64,000 nt of DNA from Paraescarpia echinospica (Eukaryota; Annelida; Polychaeta; Sabellida; Siboglinidae), in the NCBI GenBank assembly GCA_020002185.1, contig CM034537.1:9514409-9578408 (forward strand). Direction: 5' to 3'. Every line of letters begins with the position of its first letter. Position 1 is the stretch's first letter. The position numbers and the translations under genes are program-made. Shown in pieces: positions 23,241 to 33,429 of this stretch. Below the pieces are notes generated by a model. The model saw only the letters and a list, made by a program, of their open reading frames with translations. It did no database searches and had not been told where the DNA came from.

Positions 23241-23514
23241 TTTGGCATCAAATGTAACTTTCTCCAGCACAGCAATGTTTCCCATTGATGTTAGTTGTAG
23301 TGAAATGGGTGTGGTCTATTTATGAGCACAGGAACTATGATGTGTGTCTGGTGTGGCGAAGATGTTTCCAAGTATGGAACAAGTAATGTGCATTACACAG
23401 GGTGCTGTCTCCGCGTACGCAAACATTGATTTTTCTGTTGGCCCGCCATGTCTGCCTTGACAAGGTCAGTGGGCAGTGGCTAGACTCATGTCTGACCATG
23501 TCACCTCACACCAG

Positions 23515-23925
23515 ACACCACTGTACGAACACCATATGACTAGCACCACATTACAAACACCACTCTACAAACACCACACCACACTACAAACACCACTCTA
23601 CATACACCACACCACACTACAAACACCACACCACTCTACAAACACAACACCACATTACAAACACCATACCACTCTACAAACACCACAATACAAACACCAC
23701 TCTACAATCACCACATCACACTACAAACACCACTCGGCAAACACCACACCACACCACACTACAAACACCACACAACTAACACCACACTATAAACACCACT
23801 CTACAAACACCACACTGTAAACACCACTCTACAAATACCACTCTACAAACATCACTCTACAAACACCACACTACAAACACCACTGCACCACACAAGCACC
23901 ACACACACAAATACACACATGGAAG
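23515..23925. repeat. degenerate ACAAACACCAC minisatellite
   Basis: Blocks of ACTACAAACACCAC and CTCTACAAACACCAC (11-24 bp) alternate irregularly over about 400 bp, ending in CACACAAATACACACATGG. The Thr/His-rich frames across it are repeat by-products. Confidence 0.9.
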
Positions 23926-23952
23926 AAGTGGTAGCTAAAAGGAGAAAGTAAT

Positions 23953-24115
23953 TACTAATAATAATAATAAGCTAACTTCTATTGCACCTAAATCCTTGGA
24001 AACCAAGCTCAGAAGCGCATCAAAACAAAAGGATTGGTCAATCTCAAAATCCATAAGTAGTATTTCAGTTGTCAACAGATGGGTCAAGGCGCTAGGGAGC
24101 TACGGTAGATAAGCA
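23953..24115 (-). mobile_element. 3' tail of an L2-like LINE
   Basis: On the minus strand this reads through TCCCTAGCGCCTTGACC, TATGGATTTTGAGATTGACC and TTTCCAAGGATTTAGGTGCA to a (TTA)n end. It matches the 3' untranslated region of the LINE at 31405-32058 almost base for base. Only the 3' end is present, the usual result of 5' truncation during target-primed reverse transcription. Confidence 0.88.
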
Positions 24116-24684
24116 ATGTAATATGTCATGCCTGTAGTGCTGTCTTCATGTATTTTGGAAGATGTGTCCTCCTTGTGGTCAGGGCCCAGAGTGTCTGGCC
24201 TGCAGACAGCTCTCAGGGCAGTCAGCTCTGCAGCTCTGCTAGATTACTGGCTCAATGGTGGTCACTTTGACAGCATGGCAGTACACACAAACTCATACTG
24301 TGGTACATTACAAGACTTTTTCAGTCCATTCAGTTTTGCAGATTAGTCCACATCTAGGCCAGAGTTGGTCTTCCTCAAATGTATTGTTCCACAGATGTTG
24401 GGTTGACCTTGGTCAGTGTGAGTTCTTGACCAATGCCAGAGGTGGGTTAAGACCAGCTTTGTCGAAGACTGTTCATCTACCCTTTGCAGTAAGATGACAA
24501 TAGTTGTTCTGTCTGCTACAGATGCCATGCATTAGTTGATTCATAAGTCAGACAGTCCACTAATCGTGTTGTGTCACAGCCAATTCACGGCTAATCACTT
24601 GGGTTACTTTCTGACAATAAACATGGCTACACTTCACAACAAGCATGTCCAGCTTCACAGGTGGAAATGGTGGTCTGACACCCT
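24116..24684. other. non-coding stretch
   Basis: No gene or repeat is recognised. The short open frames have no family resemblance. Confidence 0.4.
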
Positions 24685-24910
24685 GGTGCATGGTGCACCA
24701 GTGCCCTGTGGTTGGTGCATGGTGCACCAGTGCCCTGTGGTTGGTGCATGGTACACCAATGCCCTGAGGTTGGTGAAGGGTGCACCAGTGTCCTTTGGTT
24801 GGTGCACAGTGCACCAGTGCCCTGTGGTTGGTGCACTAGTGCCCTGTGGTTGGTGTATGGTGCAGTAGTGCCCTGTGGTTGGTGCATGGTGCATTAGTGT
24901 CCTGTGGTTG
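24685..24910. repeat. minisatellite, about 29-bp unit, about 8 copies
   Basis: The units contain GTGCATGGTGCACCAGTGCC followed by CTGTGGTTG, with deletions in two units. The partly self-complementary GGTGCACC at the centre of each unit makes the array prone to small hairpins. Confidence 0.92.
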
Positions 24911-25361
24911 GCAGCAGTAGCCCATGTTAATGCACAGATCTGAGAGATTACTTGATTCACAAGGCACTTAGTGCATCCTAGAAGGGATCCTACTACGATG
25001 TCTTCATGGATTATTCAGAGACGTTTCTTGTAAACTCAATCTGCTGTCAGTATGATATTCAATAACACTAATCTTCACAGTAAACAAAATATAAAGAGTA
25101 GACAGCTTTATAACAGATGCATTAGAAGATTCAACAAGTGGCACAGATTCTATAAATTTATAGAGAGTACAAAAACTACGTGTGTGACCTTCCCTTATGA
25201 GAATCTTGTGATACGTCAGTTTTGTTTAAAAAAAATTCATGTAGGTAGTATTTACAGTCAGCAGAGTTCTAGTCATTTGTAGTCGTACAGTCACTTTAAT
25301 CAAAAGTGTGTACCTTTTAAAAGAACCTTTTGAGTAACTTGTAAAAGTTAATAACCTTGGA
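24911..25361. other. AT-rich non-coding stretch
   Basis: No gene or organised repeat is visible. Confidence 0.4.
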
Positions 25362-25600
25362 AATGTATGTAGTACAATATGTAGTACAATATATCGTACA
25401 ATATGTAGTACAATATATCGTATAATATGTTGTACGATATGTAGCACAATATGTAGTACAATATGTTGTACAATATGTCGTACAATATGTCGTACAATAT
25501 GTCGTACAATATGTAGTACAATATGTCGTACAATATGTCGTACAATATGTAGTACAATATGTCATACGATATGTAGTACAATATGTAGTACAATATGTCA
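25362..25600. repeat. minisatellite, 12-bp unit, about 20 copies
   Basis: The units are GTAGTACAATAT and GTCGTACAATAT. The 12-bp period keeps the frame and yields (YCTT/DILY)n frames on the minus strand that are not genes. The array lies just beyond the decayed CR1 fragment at 25640-25960. Confidence 0.95.
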
Positions 25601-25639
25601 TAACGGACATTGAAGATGTTTGTTTTTTACCAAAATAAA

Positions 25640-25960
25640 TCTGAAATAGGATGACCAAAAGAAACTAAAGGAAGATGGACATTTCAGTTTGAAAACAATT
25701 CTTCTCAAATCAGTTTAGTTGTTCTCTGAATTCTGTCTGGCATGTCAATATCCTTACAATCAGATGACCAGAAACGTGTATGTATTGTTCTAAATAAGGA
25801 CCAACTAATGCTTTATGCAGACATGTACCCAGGGTAATCCCATTTGTATAATTATGTTATTTGTCTCCTAAACATTCCACAAAATATGATTACCCTTTGA
25901 AGCAGCAACCCCACCCCACACTGATCGGAAAGTCTATTGTTACTGTTGTCCTTTTTGTTT
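25640..25960 (-). mobile_element. old, strongly diverged CR1-type LINE fragment
   Basis: Minus-strand translation in broken frames gives WSSDCKDIDMPDRIQRTTKL, which aligns with WRPHHKKDVDMLDRVQRAPK in the better CR1 copy (52758-53249). Upstream, TTGTTCTAAATAAGGACCAACTAATGC-type sequence and CCTTTGAAGCAGCAACCCC match the corresponding DNA of copies 1 and 2 (ATTCTAAATGAGGCCTAACT and CTTTGAAGCAGTAATTCC). Identity is much lower than between copies 1 and 2, so this is an older insertion. Stops and shifts are frequent. Confidence 0.7.
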
Positions 25961-26345
25961 ATAGCCGTGCAGTCACACACCATCAGTGTGTCTTCTTAAT
26001 GTGTAACTCACTTCACACTAGGGTACAAATACTCTTTAGTTGTATACTTTTTGTCACGCTTTCTGTATGTGCTGCCTATCATTCACTGTTACTGGAGATA
26101 AACAGTTTATCAAGTTATTATTACTTGAGTTCAGTAAGTGTCCTTTATTATTCTTAATGTTTAAATACTTATTATTTTGTCGGTAAACATGTTTACACTA
26201 GAACATTAATAATGTAGACTGGTGTATGCTGAGACAATAAGTGCTGGATTAGTGAAAAATGATAGTGCATCAACAAATTCTGAATTATTGATGAAACAAC
26301 AGTGATCTAATTGTATATTGAGCTAGCATATATGTGTTCATGTAT
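25961..26345. other. AT-rich non-coding stretch
   Basis: No gene is recognised. An open frame across 25861-26157 is hydrophobic but lies partly in the LINE remnant. Confidence 0.4.
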
Positions 26346-26351
26346 GTATGT

Positions 26352-27016
26352 GTGTTAGGGTACAGAGGTAGAGACCACCCAGGCAGTGTTAGGGTAAAGA
26401 GGTAGAGACCACCCAGGCAGTGTTAGGGTAAATAGGTAGAGACCACCCAGGCAGTGTTAGGGTACATAGGTAGAGACCACCCAGGCAGTGTTAGGGTAAA
26501 GAGGTAGAGACCACCCAGGCAGTGTTAGGGTAAAGAGGTAGAGACCACCCAGGCAGTGTTAGGGCAAAGAGGTAGAGACCACCCAGGCGGTGTTAGTGTA
26601 GAGAGGTATAGACCACCCAGGCAGTGTTACTGTAGAGAGGTAGATACCACCCAGGCAGTGTTAGGGTAGAGAGGTAGAGACCACCTAGGCAGTGTTAGGG
26701 TAGATAGGTAGAGACCACCCAGTCAGTGTTAGGGTACAGAGGTAGAGACCACCCAGGCAGTGTTAGGGTAAAGAGGTAGAGACCACCCAGGCAGTGTTAG
26801 GGTAAAGAGGTAGAGACCACCCAGGCAGTGTTAGGGCAAATAGGTAGAGACCACCCAGGCGGTGTTAGTGTAGAGAGGTAGAGACCACCTAGGCAGTGTT
26901 AGGGTAGAGAGGTAGAGACCACATAGGCAGTGTTAGGGTAGAGAGGTAGAGACCACATAGGCAGTGTTAGGGTAGAGAGGTAGAGACCACCTAGGCAGTG
27001 TTAGGGTAGAGAGTAC
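26352..27016. repeat. minisatellite, 34-bp unit, about 19-20 copies
   Basis: Each unit contains GGTAGAGACCACCCAGGCAG then TGTTAGGGTAAAGA. Runs of related variants (for example GGCAAAGAGG...GGCGGTGTTAGTGTAGAG, at about 26563 and 26836) recur about 270 bp apart, eight units, which points to block duplication. It decays into degenerate CCCAGTGTTAGGGTAGA units up to about 27215. Confidence 0.95.
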
Positions 27017-27214
27017 CAGAGATCCCCAGTGTTATAATAGAAACCTCCCAGTGTTAGGATAGAGATCATCCAGTGTTTTGGTAAAGAGTATTAGAGACCC
27101 CCAATGTTAGGGTAGATGCCCACCACTGTTAATGTATTAGGGTAAATACCCCCAGTGTTAGGGCAGAAAGTACAAGAGGCACCCCAGTGATAGAGTAGTG
27201 AACCCTGGTGTTAG

Positions 27215-27465
27215 AATAGACCCCCCAGTGGTAAGGTAGAGCCCCCCAGTGATAGGGTAGCGACCCCCATTGGGAGGGTAGAGACCCCCAGTGAGATGGT
27301 AGAGACCCCCAGTGGGATGGTAGAGACCCCCAGTGGGAGGGTAGAGACCCCCAGTGGGAGGGTAGAGACCCCCAGTGGGAGGGTAGAGACCTCCAGTGGG
27401 AGGGTAGAGACTCCAAGTGGGAGGGTAGAGACCCCCAGTGGGAGGGTAGAGACCCCTGGAGTTAG
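27215..27465. repeat. minisatellite, 20-bp unit, about 11 copies
   Basis: The unit is CCCCAGTGGGAGGGTAGAGA. It shares GGGTAGAGACC with the preceding 34-bp array, so the two probably share an origin with a change of period. The unit is G-rich on the plus strand. Confidence 0.93.
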
Positions 27466-27493
27466 GGTAGATGTGTCATGCACTCTCATAGTG

Positions 27494-27507
27494 GCGCTCT
27501 CTGGTGG
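27494..27507 (-). promoter_or_regulatory. CTCF-type motif, 13 of 14 positions
   Basis: GCGCTCTCTGGTGG differs from the CTCF core at one position. It lies just beyond the 20-bp array. Binding is not shown. Confidence 0.3.
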
Positions 27508-28009
27508 TGAACCTGCACACAGGAAGGATTATCTGTTGCCTTTTAGCTGAGGATGGAGGGTTTTAGAAATTCATTTAGAATATGAGCAAGTATAGAGTGC
27601 CTTGGGGTGTGGTATGTATCTCCCACATACATCCCCCCAGAAAAATACCCCGGATATTCCTACCTCTAAAATGATTAGTTGGACATTTCCCTTTTTATTG
27701 CTTCTATTGAAACATACTATGATTATACAGAATTGTTTTTTGCAAATGCTTTTCACTTTGAAATTGACATTATGTTTCTATGAATATGTTTTCAGCAGAT
27801 AGCTTTATTGTGTATTTGTTTGCATGTTTTTAGTTTTGCAAACTTTCACATTTGGAAATTGTTTAGTTTGCTGATCCAGAAAACCTGTGTTATCATTTGC
27901 AGTGAAACTTATAAGATGACCGCCATGGGTTTTCAGCAGGTCGCCATTTTGAATATGATTTATGTCTCGACATAGTTAGGGAGACTGATTTTCCATTTAA
28001 AAAGCCAAA
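27508..28009. other. non-coding stretch
   Basis: No gene or organised repeat is visible. Confidence 0.4.
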
Positions 28010-28265
28010 TTTCAATTCCGTTTCAAAATTCTGTGTCAGAAAAAGGCAAATTCTGTTTCAAACAACGTATTTTCCGTTTTAGAAAAAGGCAAATTCTGTT
28101 TCAAACAACTTATTTTCCATTTCAACAACAGGCAAATTCCGTTTCAAACGATATATTTTCTGTTTCAAAAATAACAAATTCTGGTTCAAATGACGCATTT
28201 TTGTGTCAAGTTACGCATTTTCCGTTTAAAATGGCATACTGGCTAAAGAAGCCCATTTCTGTTCA
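28010..28265. repeat. degenerate repeat, about 40-bp unit, left part
   Basis: Units of the form GGCAAATTCYGTTTCAAACR followed by ATATTTTCYGTTTCAAA recur about six times with many substitutions. The same motif returns at 28995-29190 (GGCAAATTCCGTTTCAAAAC), so a larger degenerate array seems to be split by 28270-28990. Confidence 0.75.
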
Positions 28266-28269
28266 GAAA

Positions 28270-28990
28270 AATATTTTATTTCAATGTTAACTTTGAAAAA
28301 TAATACATTCTGTGAAATATCTCAAATATCACAATGTTATGATCTCTGCATCTAAATAATACATTTTTATGACGTGGTTAACTTTTCTAACAACATCAAT
28401 TTGTGCAATATTTGCACCACAGTAACAACATTACATGCTCAATTTAGATAATAAAATAATTCCTCTGACACAATTACATATAAAAGACTGGTTGTTTCTA
28501 ATGCAGCGTTGTTTAATATAAGTTAGCAAATGTAAATTATACAAGCAATCATATTAACAATTATGAATATTCAAATCACTGTTTGCTGTTTCACTAATAA
28601 TTTTGTTCAACCATTAAATGTTTAGCTGGCGCTATATACGACGCCATCCAACTTTTTGTAGAACTACGAAACCCGGTCTATCTCACTTTGAGCCAGTGTA
28701 ACCAAGGCTGTTGTTATTCCTTCATGTTTAGTGTTCGAAACCGGAATATGTACACTTATGTGTGTTCTAATGATGTGACAACTACATTTAATTAGCAACA
28801 TGTCTTCCATGCGCTTAGCGGACAGCCAGACAACGATCGCGAAACGCTTTATGTTAGCGCGCGTGTCCCTGTTTACGTCGGTTTACACGAGATAGCACAG
28901 GCGCCATGACACTTCGCAACGATTTGCATTGCCATTTTTAAAATCCTGCATCATAAATCATCAAAATAAATTAACAGTGTTGCATATTAA
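28270..28990. other. unique segment with a CpG-rich patch at 28800-28915
   Basis: This segment lies between two parts of the TTCCGTTTCAAA repeat. From about 28800 to 28915 CpG is unusually dense for the window (GACAACGATCGCGAAACGC and TTAGCGCGCGTGTCC). The patch could be an unmethylated promoter or part of a transposable element. No open frame is recognised. Confidence 0.35.
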
Positions 28991-28994
28991 ACAG

Positions 28995-29190
28995 TTTGTT
29001 TCAAAATATATCGGTTTCAAACAATGTATTTTTTATTTAAGGCATCGATGAAAAGGGCGGCTCTTTTTTCTGCTCTTTTTCCACGATGACGGAAGATCCT
29101 TTTGAAGAAAAAAAAAACTCAATTTCGTCTGTTTTTTGCGATCACAGAATTTTTGTTTGAAAAGGCAAATTCCGTTTCAAAACGTCGATT
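28995..29190. repeat. degenerate TTCCGTTTCAAA repeat, right part
   Basis: CGGTTTCAAACAATGTATTT and AAGGCAAATTCCGTTTCAAA match the repeat at 28010-28265. The two parts are separated by about 730 bp of unrelated sequence. Confidence 0.6.
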
Positions 29191-29750
29191 CCACGAATTC
29201 TTCCCGTTTTCCGTGATCACAGAAAATCAGTATCCATACATAGCTAAGGGATGCCATGTTTTAGTAAACACTGACCACATTCAGTTGGTACAGGTGGCAT
29301 AGTAGACAAGGGCTTTCATTTGAATGCATACGGTAGTTGTAATTGGAGCTAATTTGTATAATAGCTTGTGGCTAAATAGTTTTCATGCTAAGTAACAGCC
29401 TGTTATTGACAAGGTGATCTGGTGCAGAGAATTAGACATCCTTCCAGAACAGGCATCTTTGATGTTATCAGACTACATATCAGTCAGTCGCCCTATCAAA
29501 TGACGTTGTCATCAACTATTCTGGGGTATATGATCTTGTAAGGCGAGGCTGTTGGATGGCGTTATTCCTGGCCAACGTAAACATGCTCCTGGTAGTATCT
29601 CCATTCATAGAGACCACAGCATATGGTCTTGTAGTGTCTGTACTCTTCACCAACCAAGGAAACACTTTGGGTGGAAACAGGTCTGTTTCTTTATTAATCG
29701 TAATTACCATAGCTCTAGCTAGAGGTGTGTAGTTGTTGAAACCAGACAGA
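29191..29750. other. non-coding stretch
   Basis: No gene or organised repeat is visible. Confidence 0.4.
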
Positions 29751-29756
29751 CAGGCA

Positions 29757-29773
29757 GGCACGCACGCACGCAT

Positions 29774-29816
<43 letters not shown>

Positions 29817-29850
29817 TGCTCGCACGCACGCACGCACGCACGCAGACAGA
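29757..29850. repeat. (CACG)n microsatellite flanked by CAGA runs
   Basis: About 22 CACG/CATG tetramers lie between short GACAGACAGG and CAGACAGACAGA runs. The alternating purine-pyrimidine CG-rich tract is a classical candidate for Z-DNA. Confidence 0.95.
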
Positions 29851-30360
29851 CAGATAGACAGTGGCGTGTAAAATTGAGCTTTTTAATAACTTAATCACAT
29901 TCTTTGTAGCCAGAAGCTACCAGTAACAAACCAGTAACAAAATATTATATCAATGTTAATTTGATGCATCCTACAATTTTTATACTGTAAATGCATACCT
30001 AAAGCATTAGTTTCGCAAAATTATTGAATATCAGTTGATAGTAGACTCATCTGCATAGTTTTGTTATGTCACAAATTGAGCTGCTATTGGACAGACGGTG
30101 CACAATTGACTATAGCGGCTGTCTGGCGAGGTGCAGGCTTTCTGCAAAGCACTGTAGTGGCCTACTACTACTATGTGGTGTGAGTGGACCAAGGCAGATT
30201 CCCCAGATACTACATAGTAGACATTCTTGAGTGGAGGTTGCAGTAGGACCTAGTGGTGAGTGGATGCAGTCACTGATACAGCTGTCTACATCCTCCCAAC
30301 CACCAGGTCAAGCAAACAGACAGTGCACAGACTCCGCTGCCATGGCACCGTCTGCCTGCT
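29851..30360. other. non-coding stretch
   Basis: No gene or organised repeat is recognised. Confidence 0.4.
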
Positions 30361-30530
30361 AGTGCGCACCAGCGATGCACAGACAGTCTCTCAGTTTCGT
30401 TGACCTGGCAGTGTTGGTTGTGGATTACAGACCACGTTGGTCTGGCTGTGGTCAGCCAGTGATGCTATCTTGTGCCTGTCTGACCACTGGACTCACTGCT
30501 CAGGTCATCAGGTGGATGCTGGTCACTCAG
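30361..30530 (+). other. possible exon ending at a splice donor
   Basis: A GC-richer patch with a short open frame (from 30375) ends in ACTCAG|GTAGGAAG, a good plus-strand donor (GT at 30531-30532). The encoded sequence is not recognised, so an untranslated exon or chance are both possible. Confidence 0.18.
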
Positions 30531-30532
30531 GT

Positions 30533-31092
30533 AGGAAGTTTCTCCTCAACTGTGTCTGTGTAGTTCATACTTTGTCACTCCACACGTGGCGACTAATATC
30601 TTACTCAGTCCAGGTAGGCTGCTTTAGAAACGTCATGAAACATTATATATAATAACAATGCTGTTTTGTTTGGAATGCCATTCTGTAGGAAATATTCACC
30701 CCGTCCAGGTAACCCAGGAATGGGGGAGATACCCCAACCCTAACCAATGTGACTGCCCCGGAAGTGTTCTTACACTTTGAGATATCTCATAAATAACATT
30801 GCTTTTTTGACTGATTCACAATTATATAACTATAACATATGCCTTTGCCAACATAGCTGCAGTTAGAAGTAGTGCCAAGGTTCATTTACTTCTTATCCTC
30901 TCCCTCAGCTGTGTTCAGTTGGTCCAGCTCAGTCTGACAACTGACAGCATGCTGACCCTTGTCTGTATTTGGAGGGTAAACTTCACCCACAGTCACAGGC
31001 TGGGTCACAGGGTCAGGTTGAGGGTGGTAGATATATTGAAAGTGTTATCACTTTTATAAACTCACTGTGATTGTATATCAGATGGATGGACT
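30533..31092. other. non-coding stretch
   Basis: No gene or organised repeat is recognised. Confidence 0.4.
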
Positions 31093-31398
31093 AAAGTGGC
31101 TAAAGTGACAGGGTGGCTAAAGTGAGAGGGGCGGCCAAAGTGAGAGGGTGGCTAAAGTGAGAAGGGCGGCCAAAGTGAGAGGGTGGCTAAAGTGAGAGGG
31201 GTGGCCAAAGTGAGAGGGTGTCTAAAGTGAGAAGGGTAGCCAAAGTGAGAGGGTGGCTAAAGTGACAGGGTGGCTAAAGTGAGAGGGGTGGCTAAAGTGA
31301 GAGGGTGGCAAAAGTGAGAGGGTGGCTAAAGTGAGAGGGTGGCTAAAGTGATAGGGTCGCTAAAATGAGAGGGTTGGCTAAAGTGAGAGAGGTGGCCA
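31093..31398. repeat. minisatellite, 18-bp unit, left part, about 17 copies
   Basis: The unit is GTGGCTAAAGTGAGAGGG with a GCGGCCAAAGTGAGAGGG variant. The array resumes at 32062 after an inserted LINE fragment. Confidence 0.95.
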
Positions 31399-31404
31399 CT
31401 ATTA

Positions 31405-32058
31405 ATTAATTAAAGTTACTATCTTTGATAGTATATGTCATTTTCTGTTGCTAAAACTATTGCAACAGTGCCTGTTAGCAGCAGACTTGACTATTGTAAT
31501 TCCCTCCTTTATAATATCGCTAGCAAGGATATTACAAAACTTCAGCGTGTCCAAAATTGTCTAGCAAGGGTAGTTAGTTACAAGATCTCCTTGTTTTTCT
31601 CGCTCGATCTGTACCACTTTTGAATCTTTGCATTGGCTCCCTGCACGATACTGTATAATATTTAAGATCTGTACCATTACATACCAGGCACTGTCCAGTA
31701 AGCAACCATCTTATTTGCATTCATTGCTTAGTCCTGTAAGAAAACCTATCCAGCTTCAATCTCTGACCTACTTTTTGTTCCTAGAGTCAACACTAACATT
31801 GGAACTAGGGCTTTTTCTGTTGCTGCACCACCTCTTTGGAATATGCTCCCTCTTAGTGTTAGATCAGTTGAAAACATTACAAAATCCTGTCATTTAAAAA
31901 CTTATCTTTACAACCTTTATTCACCATAACTCCCTAGAGCCTTGACCTGAAATACTGCTTATGGATTTTAAGATTGACCAATCCTTTTGTCTTTATGTGC
32001 CTCTGAGGTTGGTTTCCAAGGATTTAGGTGCAATAGGAGTTATCTTATTATTACTATT
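31405..32058 (+). mobile_element. L2-like LINE, 5'-truncated, inserted in an 18-bp minisatellite
   Basis: Plus-strand frames give the C-terminal end of an L2/CR1-type RT protein: SRLDYCNSLLYNIASKDITK and LQRVQNCLARVV (31480-31575), HWLPARYCIIFKICTITYQA (31629-31690), then after frameshifts GTRAFSVAAPPLWNMLP and HLKTYLYNLYSP with the stop at 31927-31929. A short 3' untranslated region follows, with TTTCCAAGGATTTAGGTGCA, ending in (TTA)n. The same tail occurs at 23953-24115. The endonuclease and RT catalytic core are missing. Minisatellite units on both sides show that it landed in an existing array. Confidence 0.9.
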
Positions 32059-32061
32059 AAA

Positions 32062-32150
32062 ATGTGAGTGGTGGCCAAAGTGAGAGGGGTGGCAAAAGTG
32101 AAAGGGGTGGCTAAAGTAAGAGGGGTGGCCAAAGTGAGTGAGAGGGTTTG
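32062..32150. repeat. minisatellite, 18-bp unit, right part, about 5 copies
   Basis: GTGGCCAAAGTGAGAGGGGT units continue the array that is interrupted by the LINE at 31405-32058. Confidence 0.92.
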
Positions 32151-33429
32151 TTGCACACTGGTCCATCGTAGCTGGACTGGTGATCAGTGTCTGTCATATC
32201 CTTGTTGCTCCTCTATTGCCTCATTAATAGTAGGACTATTTGGAGAGTTTGTAACATCTCTATTTATCTAACAATATATAAATACATTTCATTCCCTTAT
32301 TGACTGTCAGGAGGAATGTGTGTTGTTCTTAGTTTACAGGTCAATGGATTTATTTGATTTCGTTGGCATCCCTCGCTATTGTGTTTTAGATGATGTGATA
32401 TAAGACTTCTGTTGCAGGTTATTTGTTCCATGTTGACTTAGAGCCGTGATTTAGAACAGAGGTGATGAGATGACTGTTCGCCTGGTGCATTGGTCGTCAT
32501 CTCTGATAGACGCACACAGCGTGTCAGCCTGATTAGGCAGTGCTAATATGTCTACAGTCGCCTAATTATTAATTCTCATCTACATCATGAAGCATCGACA
32601 TGCTGACAAATTATTTATTTCTTGTAGAAAAACTTGGCCAAGCGAAAACCCAAGAGAGACTGCCTGTGGCTCATGTAGGGTGTAGAAAGCCCCGTGGAGT
32701 ACTATGTACCTTGTTTGTATATTAGACTTGGCAGGCGATCCTGGTAGTTAATAGAGGGCTACATGCATGACTTGCGCTGCTGAAAAGGGAATAGTTACTT
32801 GAGGTGACTATGTGTAAAAGAATTGTTTTTGTTTAGCGTGGTTCTACGAATCCCACCTAATGAAGCTGGGTGTAATTTCCTGTGCACGCTGCATGTTTCC
32901 TGGCCAAGGTTAAGAGTGACGCTCAGATTAGTAAGTACGTAAAATGTGAATGTCCCTACTTTTTATTTGACACTATGTAATATCCGTTTTTGATGCATGG
33001 TAAATTTGGTAATGTAATCAAAATGTAATCAACAGTACAGGGATATTGCGATGGATTATTGAAGTTGATGTGGTCATGTGATCGTCACTAGCATGATCAC
33101 ATGACACTAGCATGATCACAAGACACAAGAGAACAGGTCCATTTAATGCTAAAAGAAGAAATCGAGTCGCCAATGCCAGGAAACTCTGTCGAGTGTACTA
33201 AAATATACAGGAAGGTAACGCAACCTTTTTCAATACAAAGTTTATTTCTATTCAAAGGGATTCCAATAAAACGTGTGCTAGAATTTATTAAGTTCTAGCC
33301 AAAGCAGAAAATACTTTCTGCACACTATAAAGTTAATAAGTATCACAGCTGAGCATAGTTTTGCACTTTATTTACATTATGAAATATACTATTAAAAAGT
33401 ATCTTTTAGCATAGCACCCAGTCCTTATA
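32151..33429. other. non-coding stretch
   Basis: No gene is recognised. An 11-bp inverted repeat, GTCATGTGATC at 33073-33083 and GATCACATGAC at 33095-33105, could form a small hairpin, and CACTAGCATGATCACA is tandemly duplicated beside it. Confidence 0.4.

Noticed and set aside
23476..23820. Thr/His-rich frame of 114 codons
   Set aside because: It is produced by the ACAAACACCAC repeat.
25317..25658. Tyr/Cys/Thr-rich frames (YCTT repeats)
   Set aside because: They are translations of a 12-bp minisatellite.
26352..27016. TTAGGG motifs resembling telomeric repeat
   Set aside because: TTAGGG occurs once per 34-bp unit and never in tandem, so it is part of the unit and not interstitial telomere.
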